From the NCBI GenBank assembly GCA_963715025.1, contig CAVQQQ010000009.1, positions 1,364,001 to 1,428,000 of the forward strand: a stretch of DNA of 64,000 bases. Direction: 5' to 3'. Source of the stretch: DASSJT01 sp963715025. GTDB taxonomy: Bacteria > Actinomycetota > Actinomycetes > Actinomycetales > Dermatophilaceae. A program made the position numbers and the translations under genes. Of the stretch, positions 53,650 to 64,000 are shown in pieces (positions within the stretch are counted from its first letter, which is position 1; each line of letters opens with the position of its first letter). Under the pieces are notes generated by a model that had not been told where the DNA came from, did not search any database, and saw nothing but the letters and a program-made list of their open reading frames with translations.

Positions 53650-55155
53650 GTGCGGGTCGGGGGAGCTCGGGTCGGGAAACGGCCCACCTGGTGGCGGTCG
53701 CCCCGGTTCTGGCTGGTCATGGTCTGCGTCGCCTTCGTGGTGGCCGAGGTGGCGCTGGTCCGAAATGTGGCCCTCGGGTGGGACGAATCGATCTACGCCA
53801 GCCAGACCGACCCGCGGCGGCCCGCCCTGGCGTTCACTGCCCCCCGGGCACGGGGCACGTCCCTGATCGCTGCGCCGCTGCAGGCCCTGACCGGGTCCAC
53901 GCCGGCCCTGCGCATCTACCTCGCGATCGTGGCCGGTGCGGCACTCTACGCCGCGTATGCCGTCTGGCTGAGGCTGCGTGCCGACGCTTCAGTGCCGCTC
54001 GCCGCGCTGCTCTTCGGCTGCCTCTGGCTGAGCGTGTTCTACGGCCCGAGCCTGATGCCCAACTTCGTCGTCGCCATGGGCGGTGTCTTCGCGACCGGCA
54101 CGCTCCTGTGCGCCGCGCGGGGAGTGGGGTCCCGGGTCCTGGCCTGGGCGGGTGGGGCTGCCGTGGCTGTCGTCGCTCTGGTCCGGCCCGGCGACCTTGC
54201 TCCCTTGGTCCTCGCCCTGGCCCTCGCAGTGATAGCCCATCCGGCGTGGCGCGCCCGGGCGGTCGCACTGCTGGCCCCGGCGGTCGTGGGCACTGTGGCG
54301 GGCGTGCTGCCGTGGGTCGTGGAGGCCCAGCTGCGCTACGGCGGCACCCTCGCTCGTATCCATCGGGCCATCGCAACGCAGGGGACAGGTGAGCGCTTCG
54401 TTCCCGACTACCAGCTGAGGGCGATCGACGGCCCGCTGTTGTGCCGCCCCTGCCACCGCGCGACCGAGCCCATCCCGGCGCTCGGTGTCCTGATGTGGGG
54501 GGCCGGCCTTGCCCTCGTGGCCGTTGCCGTTGCCTTCGCCATCCGCCGCCGGCGCAGCCGCGCGGCGGACGACACACAAGCAGCGGAGGTGACGCTCCTG
54601 CCCGCGTTCGTCGGCGCGGTGTCGGCCATCCCGTACCTGTTCCTCGTCGGCTACGCAGCGCCGCGGTTCCTGATGCCCGCCTACGCGCTGCTCGCCATCC
54701 CGGCTGCCCAGGCGGTCCTGCTCGCCCTATCCGCCCTGCCCGCACGACCACGCTTAGTGGCTGTGGCGGTCACGGCGGTGCTGATCGCCGGACACATCGG
54801 AGTCCAGACGGTGTGGCTGGAGCGCATCATCCGCACGCAGCAGTCCTCGCGCGACCGCTGGGTCGCCGTCGCGCACGCCCTGGACGCTCACGGCATACGG
54901 CCGCCGTGCCTGCTCACCGGGAGCAACTCCGCACCGGTGGCCTACGTGGCGAGGTGCGACAACGTTGGCATCAGCCGGCCGGGCGACGAGCAGTTCACCA
55001 GGGCGGACCTCATGGCCCGGCTGCGCACTGAGCGGGCGGCGGTAGTCCTGCGGCCTGGCGAGAAGCCACCCTCGTACGCCCGCAGGTGGACGCCTGTGCC
55101 CCGTGCGCAGCTCCCGCCGACGTGGCGCGTCCTCATCTCCCCGCCCCGCCCCTAG
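53650..55155 (+). CDS. GT-C type membrane glycosyltransferase-like protein
   Basis: 501 residues from GTG, with about 11 membrane helices. The first outer loop has GWDESIYASQTDPRRP, an Asp-Glu pair placed as in GT39/ArnT-like enzymes that use polyprenyl-phosphate sugars. A C-terminal soluble domain (about 400-500) follows the last helix. It lies next to the LCP gene, so a wall-polymer or protein-glycosylation role is plausible; donor and acceptor unknown. Confidence 0.72.
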   Translation: MRVGGARVGKRPTWWRSPRFWLVMVCVAFVVAEVALVRNVALGWDESIYASQTDPRRPALAFTAPRARGTSLIAAPLQALTGSTPALRIYLAIVAGAALYAAYAVWLRLRADASVPLAALLFGCLWLSVFYGPSLMPNFVVAMGGVFATGTLLCAARGVGSRVLAWAGGAAVAVVALVRPGDLAPLVLALALAVIAHPAWRARAVALLAPAVVGTVAGVLPWVVEAQLRYGGTLARIHRAIATQGTGERFVPDYQLRAIDGPLLCRPCHRATEPIPALGVLMWGAGLALVAVAVAFAIRRRRSRAADDTQAAEVTLLPAFVGAVSAIPYLFLVGYAAPRFLMPAYALLAIPAAQAVLLALSALPARPRLVAVAVTAVLIAGHIGVQTVWLERIIRTQQSSRDRWVAVAHALDAHGIRPPCLLTGSNSAPVAYVARCDNVGISRPGDEQFTRADLMARLRTERAAVVLRPGEKPPSYARRWTPVPRAQLPPTWRVLISPPRP

Positions 55156-55161
55156 GTCAGA

Positions 55162-55182
55162 GTTGAGCGGAATAGACTCAAC
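55162..55182. promoter_or_regulatory. HspR operator (HAIR) upstream of clpB
   Basis: GTTGAGC-N7-ACTCAAC, 5 and 6 of 7 matches to the two HAIR half-sites with the same N7 spacing as the dnaK site, 53-73 bp before the clpB start. Extended symmetry AGTTGAG/CTCAACT. Confidence 0.88.
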
Positions 55183-55234
55183 TTTGGCGGGGTTGCCCAC
55201 TGCGGAACACTGAGTCGTCCGAGAGGAGTCGAGC

Positions 55235-57823
<2,589 letters not shown>

Positions 57824-57834
57824 CCCGGCCCCTT

Positions 57835-57907
57835 CGACTTTGTATGCCGGATGAGCGCCAGTTGGCCCCCTGGGCCCTCCACGCCGCTCCTCACGCAGAC
57901 AAGGTCG
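57835..57907. repeat. Palindromic intergenic element, copy 4 of 4 (73 bp)
   Basis: CGACTTTGTATGC (57835-57847) pairs with GCAGACAAGGTCG (57895-57907) with two mismatches; GAGCG/GCTCC and GGCC/GGCC blocks kept. It starts 12 bp after clpB and lies upstream of the lprG-like gene on the same strand. Confidence 0.87.
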
Positions 57908-57969
57908 GCAGGGTGGCTGGCGCCGACGGTGCTGCCGTAGTCCTCGACCTGAGCGGTTACCGTGTGCGC

Positions 57970-58665
57970 ATGCATCGACGCGCCCTGCTCGCCGCCCTGC
58001 TCGTGGCGGGTGCATGCGGCCTCTCCGCCTGCTCCAACAGCCCCTCGGCGGCCAAGGAGCCCGCGCCAGCCGCCCTGCTGGCCGCGGCGAAGCAGAAGTT
58101 CGACGAGACGACCGGCATGAGCCTCACGCTCACGTCGGCGGCCGTGCCGAAGGGGATCAACGGCGTCTCGGGCGCCAACGGAGTCGGCGTCGTCAACCCG
58201 GCCCCCGCCTTCAAGGGCACGGTCAACGCGACGGTCAGCGGCGTCACGGGCACGGTCGAGGTGATCGCGGTCGACAAGGACGTCTACATGAAGCTGTTCA
58301 CGCCCAACTACAACAAGGTCGACCCTGCGCTGTTCGGAGCTCCCAACCCAGCGCAGCTGTTCAACAAGACCACAGGCATCTCGACGCTGCTGCCGGCGAC
58401 AACGGACCTGGTCCGGGGGGACCGGGCCCGCGAGGGCAACGACGTGCTGAAGACGGTCAAGGGCAGGGTCAAGGGCGACCGGATCGCGGCGCTGTTCGTG
58501 TTCGGCGACAAGGCGGGCACGTTCGACGTCACCTACGGCCTCGACGAGAAGACCGGCCAGCTGCGCAAGGCGACGATGACCGGGCCGTTCTTCGCCGGGA
58601 CCACGTCCACGTACACCCTCCTCCTGACCGACTACGGAACATCGACCTCGATCATGAAGCCGTGA
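57970..58665 (+). CDS. lprG: LppX/LprAFG-family lipoprotein (LprG-like)
   Basis: 231 residues. Signal peptide with lipobox LSAC (Cys21), then an LppX/LprAFG fold that makes a lipid-binding cavity: AAKQKFDETTGMSLTLTS, VEVIAVDKDVYMKLFTP, and later RIAALFVFGDKAGTFDVTYG. In Mycobacterium LprG carries triacylated lipids. The TGA overlaps the GTG of an MFS gene, the same order as mycobacterial lprG-Rv1410c(P55). Name given by that synteny. Confidence 0.85.
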   Translation: MHRRALLAALLVAGACGLSACSNSPSAAKEPAPAALLAAAKQKFDETTGMSLTLTSAAVPKGINGVSGANGVGVVNPAPAFKGTVNATVSGVTGTVEVIAVDKDVYMKLFTPNYNKVDPALFGAPNPAQLFNKTTGISTLLPATTDLVRGDRAREGNDVLKTVKGRVKGDRIAALFVFGDKAGTFDVTYGLDEKTGQLRKATMTGPFFAGTTSTYTLLLTDYGTSTSIMKP

Positions 58666-60368
58666 CGCAGCCGCTGCCCGACGTGATGCCAGCGACTGGG
58701 TTCGGCGACACCCCGGTGGCCCCAGGGGCGGCCCCCCGCGCCCTGCTCGCGACGGCCTCCGTGGCCGTGGCCCTGGCTGCCGCCGACACCTACGTCGTGG
58801 TCCTCGCGCTGACCGACATGATGACCGGCGTCGGCCTCGGGATCGACTCCCTCCAGAAGGCCACGCCGATCATCTCCGGCTTCCTCCTGGGGTACGTCGC
58901 GGTGCTGCCGATGATCGGCCGGCTCTCCGACCTCGTGGCGAGGCAGCGCATCCTGCTGGCCTGCCTGGCGGTCTTCGTCGTGGGCTCGGCGATCACGGCA
59001 CTCGCGGTCGAGCTGCCGGTTCTGGTCACCGGCCGGGTGCTGCAGGGAGTCGGTGGTGGCGGGCTGGTGCCCGCCACGCTCGCACTCGTCGCCGACCTGT
59101 GGCCGGCGGACCGCCGCGGGACGCCCCTGGGCGTGGTCGGTGCCGTTCAGGAGCTCGGGAGCGTGCTGGGCCCGGTGCTGGGCGCGGCCATCCTGACCAT
59201 CGCGGACTGGCGCGCCATCTTCTGGCTGAACGCCGGCCTGGGCCTCCTCCTGGCCGGAGCGCTGATCGCTGCGGCGCGAAGCCGCCCGAGGCGACCGGAC
59301 GGCATCCCTCTTGTCGTTGGCCTGGCAGCCCTGGTCCTTGGCGGGCTCGCGCTCGCGGCGCCCGACCGCCTGGTCACCGACGTGACCCTGGGCGTGCCCT
59401 TCGTGCCCATCGGTGACTCCACCTCGCGGGTGCTGACGCCGATCGGCGTCGCGGCCGTTGCGTGCGCAGCCGCCTGGGTCGCCGTGACCGCTCGACGATG
59501 GTCGCCACTTCTGCAGCGAGCCGACCTCCCGGGTGCCCTGCTTCTCGGGGCAGCGCTGGGTTCGCTGATCCTGACCTTCGCGTCGTCGGACCCCGAGCGC
59601 GAGGTGGTGGGCCCCCTGGGATTCGCACTGCTCCCCGCAGGCGCTGTAGCCGCAGGCCTGTACGTCTGGCGCCATCGGGCAGCCGCCGAGCCGCTGGTGC
59701 CCCGGGGGGTCGTGCGCGGCCGCACCGGCCTGGCCCTCGTCGTGAGCCTGCTCGTCGGCGCAGCCCTCGTGGCGGTGGTCGTCGACGTGCCCGTGCTGGC
59801 CAGGCTGACCCTCACCACCTCCCAGACAGTCGCCGCGCTGGTGCTCGTGCGGTTCCTCGTGGCAGTGCCGGTGGGCGCGCTGGTGGGTGGGTGGCTGCTG
59901 CGCCGCCTCGGGGACGGCGCGGTGGCCGGCGGCGGGCTCCTGATCGCGTCCCTCGGGCTCGCGGTGATGTCCGGCTGGGAGAGGGGGTCGCTCGAGCGGG
60001 GCGGCTCGACCGTCGTCCTGGTGCTGGTGGGCTTCGGGGTGGGTCTGGCCCTCGCGCCGGTCAACAACGCGGCGCTCGCCGACTCGCCCCAGGACGCCCA
60101 CGGCACCGCCAGCTCGCTCGTGGTCGTCGCCCGCATGATCGGCATGGTCGTCGGGCTGGCCCTGCTCACAGCGATCGGCCTGCGCCGCTACTACGAGACC
60201 GTCGCCGCGCTGCCCAACCAGACGGATGCCGCCGCTCTCGTCGCTGCCGGGCTGGTGCAGGTGCAGACCGTGTTCACCGGGGCCGCGGTCGCCGCCGCCC
60301 TGGGAGCCGTCGCCTCAGTGGGACTCGGCCTGCGCCGGCGCACCGTCGACCAGCTCAACCAGGGCTGA
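58662..60368 (+). CDS. P55-like MFS lipid/drug exporter
   Basis: 568 residues from GTG overlapping the lipoprotein stop. About 14 helices; helix-1 region ADTYVVVLALTDMM carries the D residue known in P55, motif A is GRLSDLVARQRIL, and motif C is LGSVLGPVLGAAIL. The established partner system moves triacylglycerides and wall lipids and affects drug tolerance. The last 54 bp overlap the convergent hydrolase gene. Confidence 0.85.
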   Translation: MTQPLPDVMPATGFGDTPVAPGAAPRALLATASVAVALAAADTYVVVLALTDMMTGVGLGIDSLQKATPIISGFLLGYVAVLPMIGRLSDLVARQRILLACLAVFVVGSAITALAVELPVLVTGRVLQGVGGGGLVPATLALVADLWPADRRGTPLGVVGAVQELGSVLGPVLGAAILTIADWRAIFWLNAGLGLLLAGALIAAARSRPRRPDGIPLVVGLAALVLGGLALAAPDRLVTDVTLGVPFVPIGDSTSRVLTPIGVAAVACAAAWVAVTARRWSPLLQRADLPGALLLGAALGSLILTFASSDPEREVVGPLGFALLPAGAVAAGLYVWRHRAAAEPLVPRGVVRGRTGLALVVSLLVGAALVAVVVDVPVLARLTLTTSQTVAALVLVRFLVAVPVGALVGGWLLRRLGDGAVAGGGLLIASLGLAVMSGWERGSLERGGSTVVLVLVGFGVGLALAPVNNAALADSPQDAHGTASSLVVVARMIGMVVGLALLTAIGLRRYYETVAALPNQTDAAALVAAGLVQVQTVFTGAAVAAALGAVASVGLGLRRRTVDQLNQG

Positions 60369-61199
60369 AACGACCTCGTCGGTGGCCTCGTAGGCCAGCA
60401 TGTGGCCCTTGCCGGCGAGAACGCGCAGGTCGGAGTGCGGCGTCAGCTCGGCGATCCGGCGACTGTGCCGCACCGAGGTGACCCGGTCGCGCTCTCCGGC
60501 CAGCACGATGGTCGGTATGCCGTCGAGCTGAGCCAGAGCCTCGGTCTCGTCATGCTCGTTGAAGGCGGCGTAGAACCGGCCGAAGGCCGGCAGCGTCGTT
60601 CCCGCGATCTGGTCGCGCACCGCCTTGACGTCGGCGGGGTGGGCGGTGTCGCCGAAGAGGAACTCCCTCTGGGCCCGGGCCCGGACGGCCGGGCCCGCGG
60701 GAATGCGCGGACCGCGGGCGGCCAGGCGCAGGGCCATCTCGGGCAGGGAGGGCAGGGGTCGTCCGAGGTCGCCAGACGACGTCGCGACCAGAGCGACACC
60801 GCCGACCCGGGCCCGGAGCTGTTCGGCGTGCGTGCCGGCGTAGGCCATGACGGTCATGCCGCCCATCGAGTGGCCGCCGAGCACGAGCCGGCCACGCGGC
60901 GCCAAGACGTCGATCACCGCAGCGAGGTCGTGGGCCAGGCTCCGGATCGACGTGGGTCCTCGTCCCCAGGACGACTGGCCGTGGCCGCGCTGGTCGTAGA
61001 GGACCACGCGCACGGGCCGCTGGTCCTGCAGGCGCTCGACTACAGGCAGCCAGCTCCGGTGGGTGAGGGTCCAGCCGTGGGCGAGTACCACAGTGGGCAG
61101 GGCACCCTCGGACCGTTCCGGGGCGGTGTGCTCCCAAGCTCGCAGAACAGCGCCGTCGGCGGTGGGGACGCTGACTCGCCGCCGATGACCCTCCGGCAT
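60315..61199 (-). CDS. Alpha/beta hydrolase
   Basis: 294 residues from ATG 61199 (GAGG 9 nt upstream); GTG 61214 would add five. Oxyanion HG in VVLAHGWTLTHRSW, nucleophile elbow LGGHSMGGMTVMAYAG, catalytic Asp after VLAGERDRVTSV and His in AGKGHMLAYEA. General esterase or lipase fold; substrate unknown. It is transcribed after xthA with a gap of less than 20 bp and overlaps the P55-like gene tail to tail. Confidence 0.87.
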   Translation of the reverse strand: MPEGHRRRVSVPTADGAVLRAWEHTAPERSEGALPTVVLAHGWTLTHRSWLPVVERLQDQRPVRVVLYDQRGHGQSSWGRGPTSIRSLAHDLAAVIDVLAPRGRLVLGGHSMGGMTVMAYAGTHAEQLRARVGGVALVATSSGDLGRPLPSLPEMALRLAARGPRIPAGPAVRARAQREFLFGDTAHPADVKAVRDQIAGTTLPAFGRFYAAFNEHDETEALAQLDGIPTIVLAGERDRVTSVRHSRRIAELTPHSDLRVLAGKGHMLAYEATDEVVSALVELVDGAPAQAESH

Positions 61200-61216
61200 A
61201 CCTTCAGTCCTCACGC

Positions 61217-62002
61217 TCAGTCCTGCAGGTCGACGACGACCGGGGCGTGATCGCTGGCACCGGTTCCCTTGCGCTCCTCGCGGTCGATCATCGCCGATGT
61301 GACGCGGGCTGCGAAAGACGGCGAGCCGAGGATGAAGTCGATGCGCATGCCGCGGCGCTTCTGGAAGCTGAGCCGCTGGTAGTCCCAGTACGTGTAGACG
61401 CCCGGCCCGGGTGTGTGCGGGCGGACGACGTCGACGAATCCGGCCTCCAGGAAGGCGTTGAACGCCGCGCGCTCGCCCGGGGAGACGTGGCTCTTGTCGA
61501 TGTAGTAGGCCATCGACCAGACGTCGTCGTCCTGAGGCGCGATGTTCCAGTCACCCATCAGGGCGACCGGGTCGCCGCTTGCCAGCCAGTTCTGCGCCTG
61601 GGCCTTGAGCTCGGCCAGCCACTGCAGTTTGTACACCATGTGCGGGTCGTGGATGTTGCGCCCGTTGGGGACGTAGACCGACCAGATGCGTATGCCCCCG
61701 CAGGTTGCCCCGAGTGCCCTGGACTCGGGTGCCACCGGCTCGCCCCAGCCCGGGTCGCCGTCGAAGCCCGCCTGCACGTCGGCCAGCCCGACGCGGGAGA
61801 GGATCGCAACGCCGTTCCACTGGTTCGTTCCGTGGTGGGCGATGTCGTAGCCGAGGGCTCGGAACCGGTCGTAGGGGAACTGCTCGTCCTTGGACTTGGT
61901 CTCCTGAATCGACAGGATGTCGACGTTGCTGCGCTGCAGCCAGGCCTCGACGCGGTCGACGCGGGAACGGATGGAGTTGACGTTCCAGGTGGCGATGCGC
62001 AC
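61217..62002 (-). CDS. xthA: Exodeoxyribonuclease III
   Basis: 261 residues of the AP-endonuclease family. Catalytic motifs: TWNVNSIRSR (Asn), ILSIQETKSKDEQFP (Glu), GDWNIAPQDDDVW (Asp/Asn) and the final SDHAPVVVDL. Cuts DNA at abasic sites and degrades 3' ends. Two-gene unit with the hydrolase. Confidence 0.95.
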   Translation of the reverse strand: MRIATWNVNSIRSRVDRVEAWLQRSNVDILSIQETKSKDEQFPYDRFRALGYDIAHHGTNQWNGVAILSRVGLADVQAGFDGDPGWGEPVAPESRALGATCGGIRIWSVYVPNGRNIHDPHMVYKLQWLAELKAQAQNWLASGDPVALMGDWNIAPQDDDVWSMAYYIDKSHVSPGERAAFNAFLEAGFVDVVRPHTPGPGVYTYWDYQRLSFQKRRGMRIDFILGSPSFAARVTSAMIDREERKGTGASDHAPVVVDLQD

Positions 62003-62089
62003 GCGCCCACCCTAGATGCCGCTGTCCTCACCGAGGGGCGGCGCTCCCTCCTTGGAGCCGCGGGTTTGAGGTGACCCCGCCCCCGGCTG

Positions 62090-62692
62090 TCAGGCTCCGG
62101 GCTCCGGGTAGGGCTGAAGCATGAACAGGAGCGAATAGGTGCGCCGCGGGGCACCGTCTGCGCCGACGACGTCATCCCGGGTGCGCTCGCGCCAGCCGTC
62201 GGCAACCCCGTGGATCTCTGAGACCAGGACGTCCGCCTCGGTCGGAGTGAGCCGCAAGGCCATATCGGTGACAGTGACCCGGGCGTCGCCCTCGTCGTCG
62301 TGCTGGAAGGCGCGCTCGACGAGCTCGTGCGCCCGGGCCGAGGACTGCTGCCGGAAGACGCGCACGGCCGCGTCGCCGCCCGGGGCCGTGGCGAGTTCGA
62401 TCAGGTCGACGTTCAGCCCCTGGGGCGCAGTGACCCGCCAGACGCGATCCCGGCGGTCGCGGGCTTCCTCCGGCGCCTCCTCGACGAGGCCGTACTTGGC
62501 CAGCTGGCGCAGGTGGAAGCTCGCCTGGTTGGCGGGGATTCCCAGTTCGCGGGCTATGTCTGCGGCCCGGGCGCCGCGGCGGGCAGCGACCTCGCTCAGG
62601 ATGCGGCTGCGGATCGGGTGGGCGATGGCGCGCAGGACGGTCGGGTCGTGCACCGGGGTCGGGGAGGAGGTGGGTTCGGGCGGGCGCACCAT
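62090..62692 (-). CDS. ArsR-type winged-helix regulator
   Basis: 200 residues from ATG 62692. HTH: RAADIARELGIPANQASFHL followed by RQLAKYGLVEE; the rest (about 90-200) resembles helical domains of HTH_20 regulators of MFS genes. It is divergent from the MFS gene at 62776, with interleaved palindromes in between that are its likely target. Confidence 0.83.
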   Translation of the reverse strand: MVRPPEPTSSPTPVHDPTVLRAIAHPIRSRILSEVAARRGARAADIARELGIPANQASFHLRQLAKYGLVEEAPEEARDRRDRVWRVTAPQGLNVDLIELATAPGGDAAVRVFRQQSSARAHELVERAFQHDDEGDARVTVTDMALRLTPTEADVLVSEIHGVADGWRERTRDDVVGADGAPRRTYSLLFMLQPYPEPGA

Positions 62693-62732
62693 ATGGCGAG
62701 TGTATGCCGGATTCGCACGGATACTCGCGCAC

Positions 62733-62760
62733 GCACTATTGCGCACGTAATAGTGCGCAA
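62733..62760. promoter_or_regulatory. Interleaved operator between the ArsR-type and MFS genes
   Basis: GCACTATT (62733-62740)/AATAGTGC (62749-62756) and TTGCGCAC (62739-62746)/GTGCGCAA (62753-62760) are two overlapping perfect 8 bp inverted repeats, 16 bp before the MFS start. Spacing fits a dimeric winged-helix repressor. Confidence 0.7.
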
Positions 62761-62775
62761 GATATGGTGCGGAAT

Positions 62776-64000
62776 ATGGAAAGCCAGCACCCGCCCTTCC
62801 GCAGCCACGACTTCACCCTCCTCTGGGTCGGCCAGACCGTCAGCGAGCTCGGCAGCCGAATGAGCATGTTCGTCTTTCCGCTCCTGGCCTGGCAGCTCAC
62901 TCACTCCACCATGGCCGCGACCGTTGTCGAGGCCGCCCACCTACTGGGGGCGGCGGGGGCTCTGCTGCCCGCGGGCGTGCTCGCCGACCGCCTCGACCGG
63001 CGACTGATCATGCGGTTCACGAGCGGAACAGGCGCTCTGCTCTACGGCAGCCTCGTCGCCGCCGGCGCCCTGGGCCATCTGACGATGCCCCACCTCGTCT
63101 GCGTTGCTCTGCTTACCGGAGTGGGGACGGGTCTTTTCGGCCCGGCCGAGGCCTCAGCCGTCCGAAGCGTCGTGCCTGACGAGCACCTGGCAACGGCCCT
63201 CAGCCAGGTGCAGGCGCGCCAGCACGTGGCGGGGCTGCTGGGCGCACCGGTCGGCGGCGCCCTGTACGCCGTGGCACGTTGGGTCCCCTTCGCGGCTGAC
63301 GCGGTGTCCTTCGCCGTCTCGTGGGTGCTGCTGGGCCGGGTCCGAACGAACCTGTCGGCCGGACCCGCGGCCGGCAGCAGGCCCCGAGCGGCACAGGAGA
63401 TCCGCGAGGGTGTCGGGTTCATCATGTCCCGTCCCTTTTTCCGCACCCTCATGACGTGGTCGGCCCTGGTCAACCTCACGGTCAATGCCCTCGTGTTCGT
63501 AGCGCTGATCCGACTCATCCGCGCAGGTTTCCACCCGGCCGAGATCGGGCTCGTCGAGACGGCTGCCGGCGTGGCCGGCATCCTCGGGGCCCTCGCTGCG
63601 CCACGCATCATCGGGAGGTTCGCGACCGGACGTCTCACCATCCTCATTGCCTGGAGCCTCGTGCCGCTCGTCGTTCCCATGGTGCTGTGGAACCACCCCG
63701 CCGCCGTGGCCGCATCGCTGGCCGCGGGCCTTTTCCTCAACCCGGCTGGAAACGCGGGCATCGGTGCGTACCGGATGGCCGTCACACCGGACCGGCTACA
63801 GGGGCGGGTGGCATCGGCTTCGCAGTTCCTCGCTATGTCGGCCATGCCTCTCGCGCCGGTCGTCGGCGGCGCGCTGCTGGCGTGGCTGGGAGGGCCGGCG
63901 GCCATTGCCGCACTCGGGTTGCTCACCGGGGCCGCCGCGCTCGTCCTGACGCTCAGCCGTGCGGTCCGGTCATTGCCGCGGCCAGTGGTCTGGAGGGCCG
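62776..64000 (+). CDS. MFS transporter, 3' end outside window
   Basis: The frame from ATG 62776 (or 62764) is open to the last base: 408 codons, nearly the full 12-helix length. Motif A is AGVLADRLDRRLIM; the protein begins FRSHDFTLLWVGQTVSELGS, typical of the enterobactin-exporter/EntS-like or macrolide-efflux MFS group. Divergent from the ArsR-type regulator and probably repressed by it. Substrate unknown. Confidence 0.85.
   Translation, partial: MESQHPPFRSHDFTLLWVGQTVSELGSRMSMFVFPLLAWQLTHSTMAATVVEAAHLLGAAGALLPAGVLADRLDRRLIMRFTSGTGALLYGSLVAAGALGHLTMPHLVCVALLTGVGTGLFGPAEASAVRSVVPDEHLATALSQVQARQHVAGLLGAPVGGALYAVARWVPFAADAVSFAVSWVLLGRVRTNLSAGPAAGSRPRAAQEIREGVGFIMSRPFFRTLMTWSALVNLTVNALVFVALIRLIRAGFHPAEIGLVETAAGVAGILGALAAPRIIGRFATGRLTILIAWSLVPLVVPMVLWNHPAAVAASLAAGLFLNPAGNAGIGAYRMAVTPDRLQGRVASASQFLAMSAMPLAPVVGGALLAWLGGPAAIAALGLLTGAAALVLTLSRAVRSLPRPVVWRA

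Overview
The window is a 64 kb piece of a high-GC (roughly 70% G+C by eye) actinobacterial chromosome. Lineage markers are a dnaK-grpE-dnaJ-hspR operon and clpB, both preceded by HspR-type inverted repeats; a Bpa/PafE proteasome activator; an LprG-P55-like lipoprotein/transporter pair; DUF4235; and an LCP cell-wall ligase. Gene content and the style of the repeats would fit an Intrasporangiaceae-like actinomycete, but the genus is inference. I see no prophage, insertion sequence, plasmid function, CRISPR array, rRNA or complete tRNA.

Layout. 1-5.2 kb: acyl-CoA ligase (5' end cut off by the window), a membrane-anchored metallophosphoesterase and a flavoprotein dehydrogenase. 5.2-12.1 kb: a UPF0158 gene, an ABC exporter pair, a DUF2306 membrane protein, a CYP102-like P450, the proteasome activator and an acyl-ACP desaturase, with three copies of a 73-74 bp palindromic element in the gaps. 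12.1-18.4 kb: a polyamine-type ABC importer (potA-D-B-C, potC frameshifted) divergent from a GntR regulator and a Cache-domain protein, then a DUF1304 protein. 18.4-26.3 kb: quinone oxidoreductase, MobA-like protein, two drug-type MFS pumps with IclR and TetR regulators, a VanY-like carboxypeptidase and a CitB/DcuR-type response regulator whose sensor kinase and divergent TctC-like gene appear collapsed to stubs. 26.5-34.9 kb: a histidine utilisation cluster (hutH, hutU, an M20 amidohydrolase, hutF, hutI) with a DNA-repair glycosylase and a YbaK protein in between. 35.2-38.3 kb: a TPP riboswitch controlling an ECF thiamine-precursor importer. 38.3-47.1 kb: nadE, a gutted hydrolase, small membrane proteins, two deazaflavin-type reductases, a GH13 glucosidase and an EF-G paralogue. 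47.2-57.9 kb: the HspR heat-shock regulon with LCP and GT-C genes in between. 57.9-64 kb: the LprG/P55-like operon, a hydrolase with xthA, and an ArsR-type regulator divergent from an MFS gene that runs off the right edge.

How genes work together. The hut genes can take histidine through urocanate, imidazolonepropionate, formiminoglutamate and formylglutamate; no HutG is visible and the M20 enzyme is the candidate for the last step. HspR probably represses both its own dnaK operon and clpB through operators with the same half-site spacing. TPP would shut off ykoE and the ATPase/ATPase/T-component fusion. GntR is likely to control the divergent polyamine importer through a perfect 20 bp palindrome.

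Less ordinary signals are (i) the family of four 73-74 bp intergenic palindromes with conserved CGACTTTGT ends, (ii) a strong excess of the heptamer GTATGCC/GGCATAC in genes and gaps (about 48 sites by hand), and (iii) several genes that kept their start and end but lost the middle, which suggests recent deletional decay.
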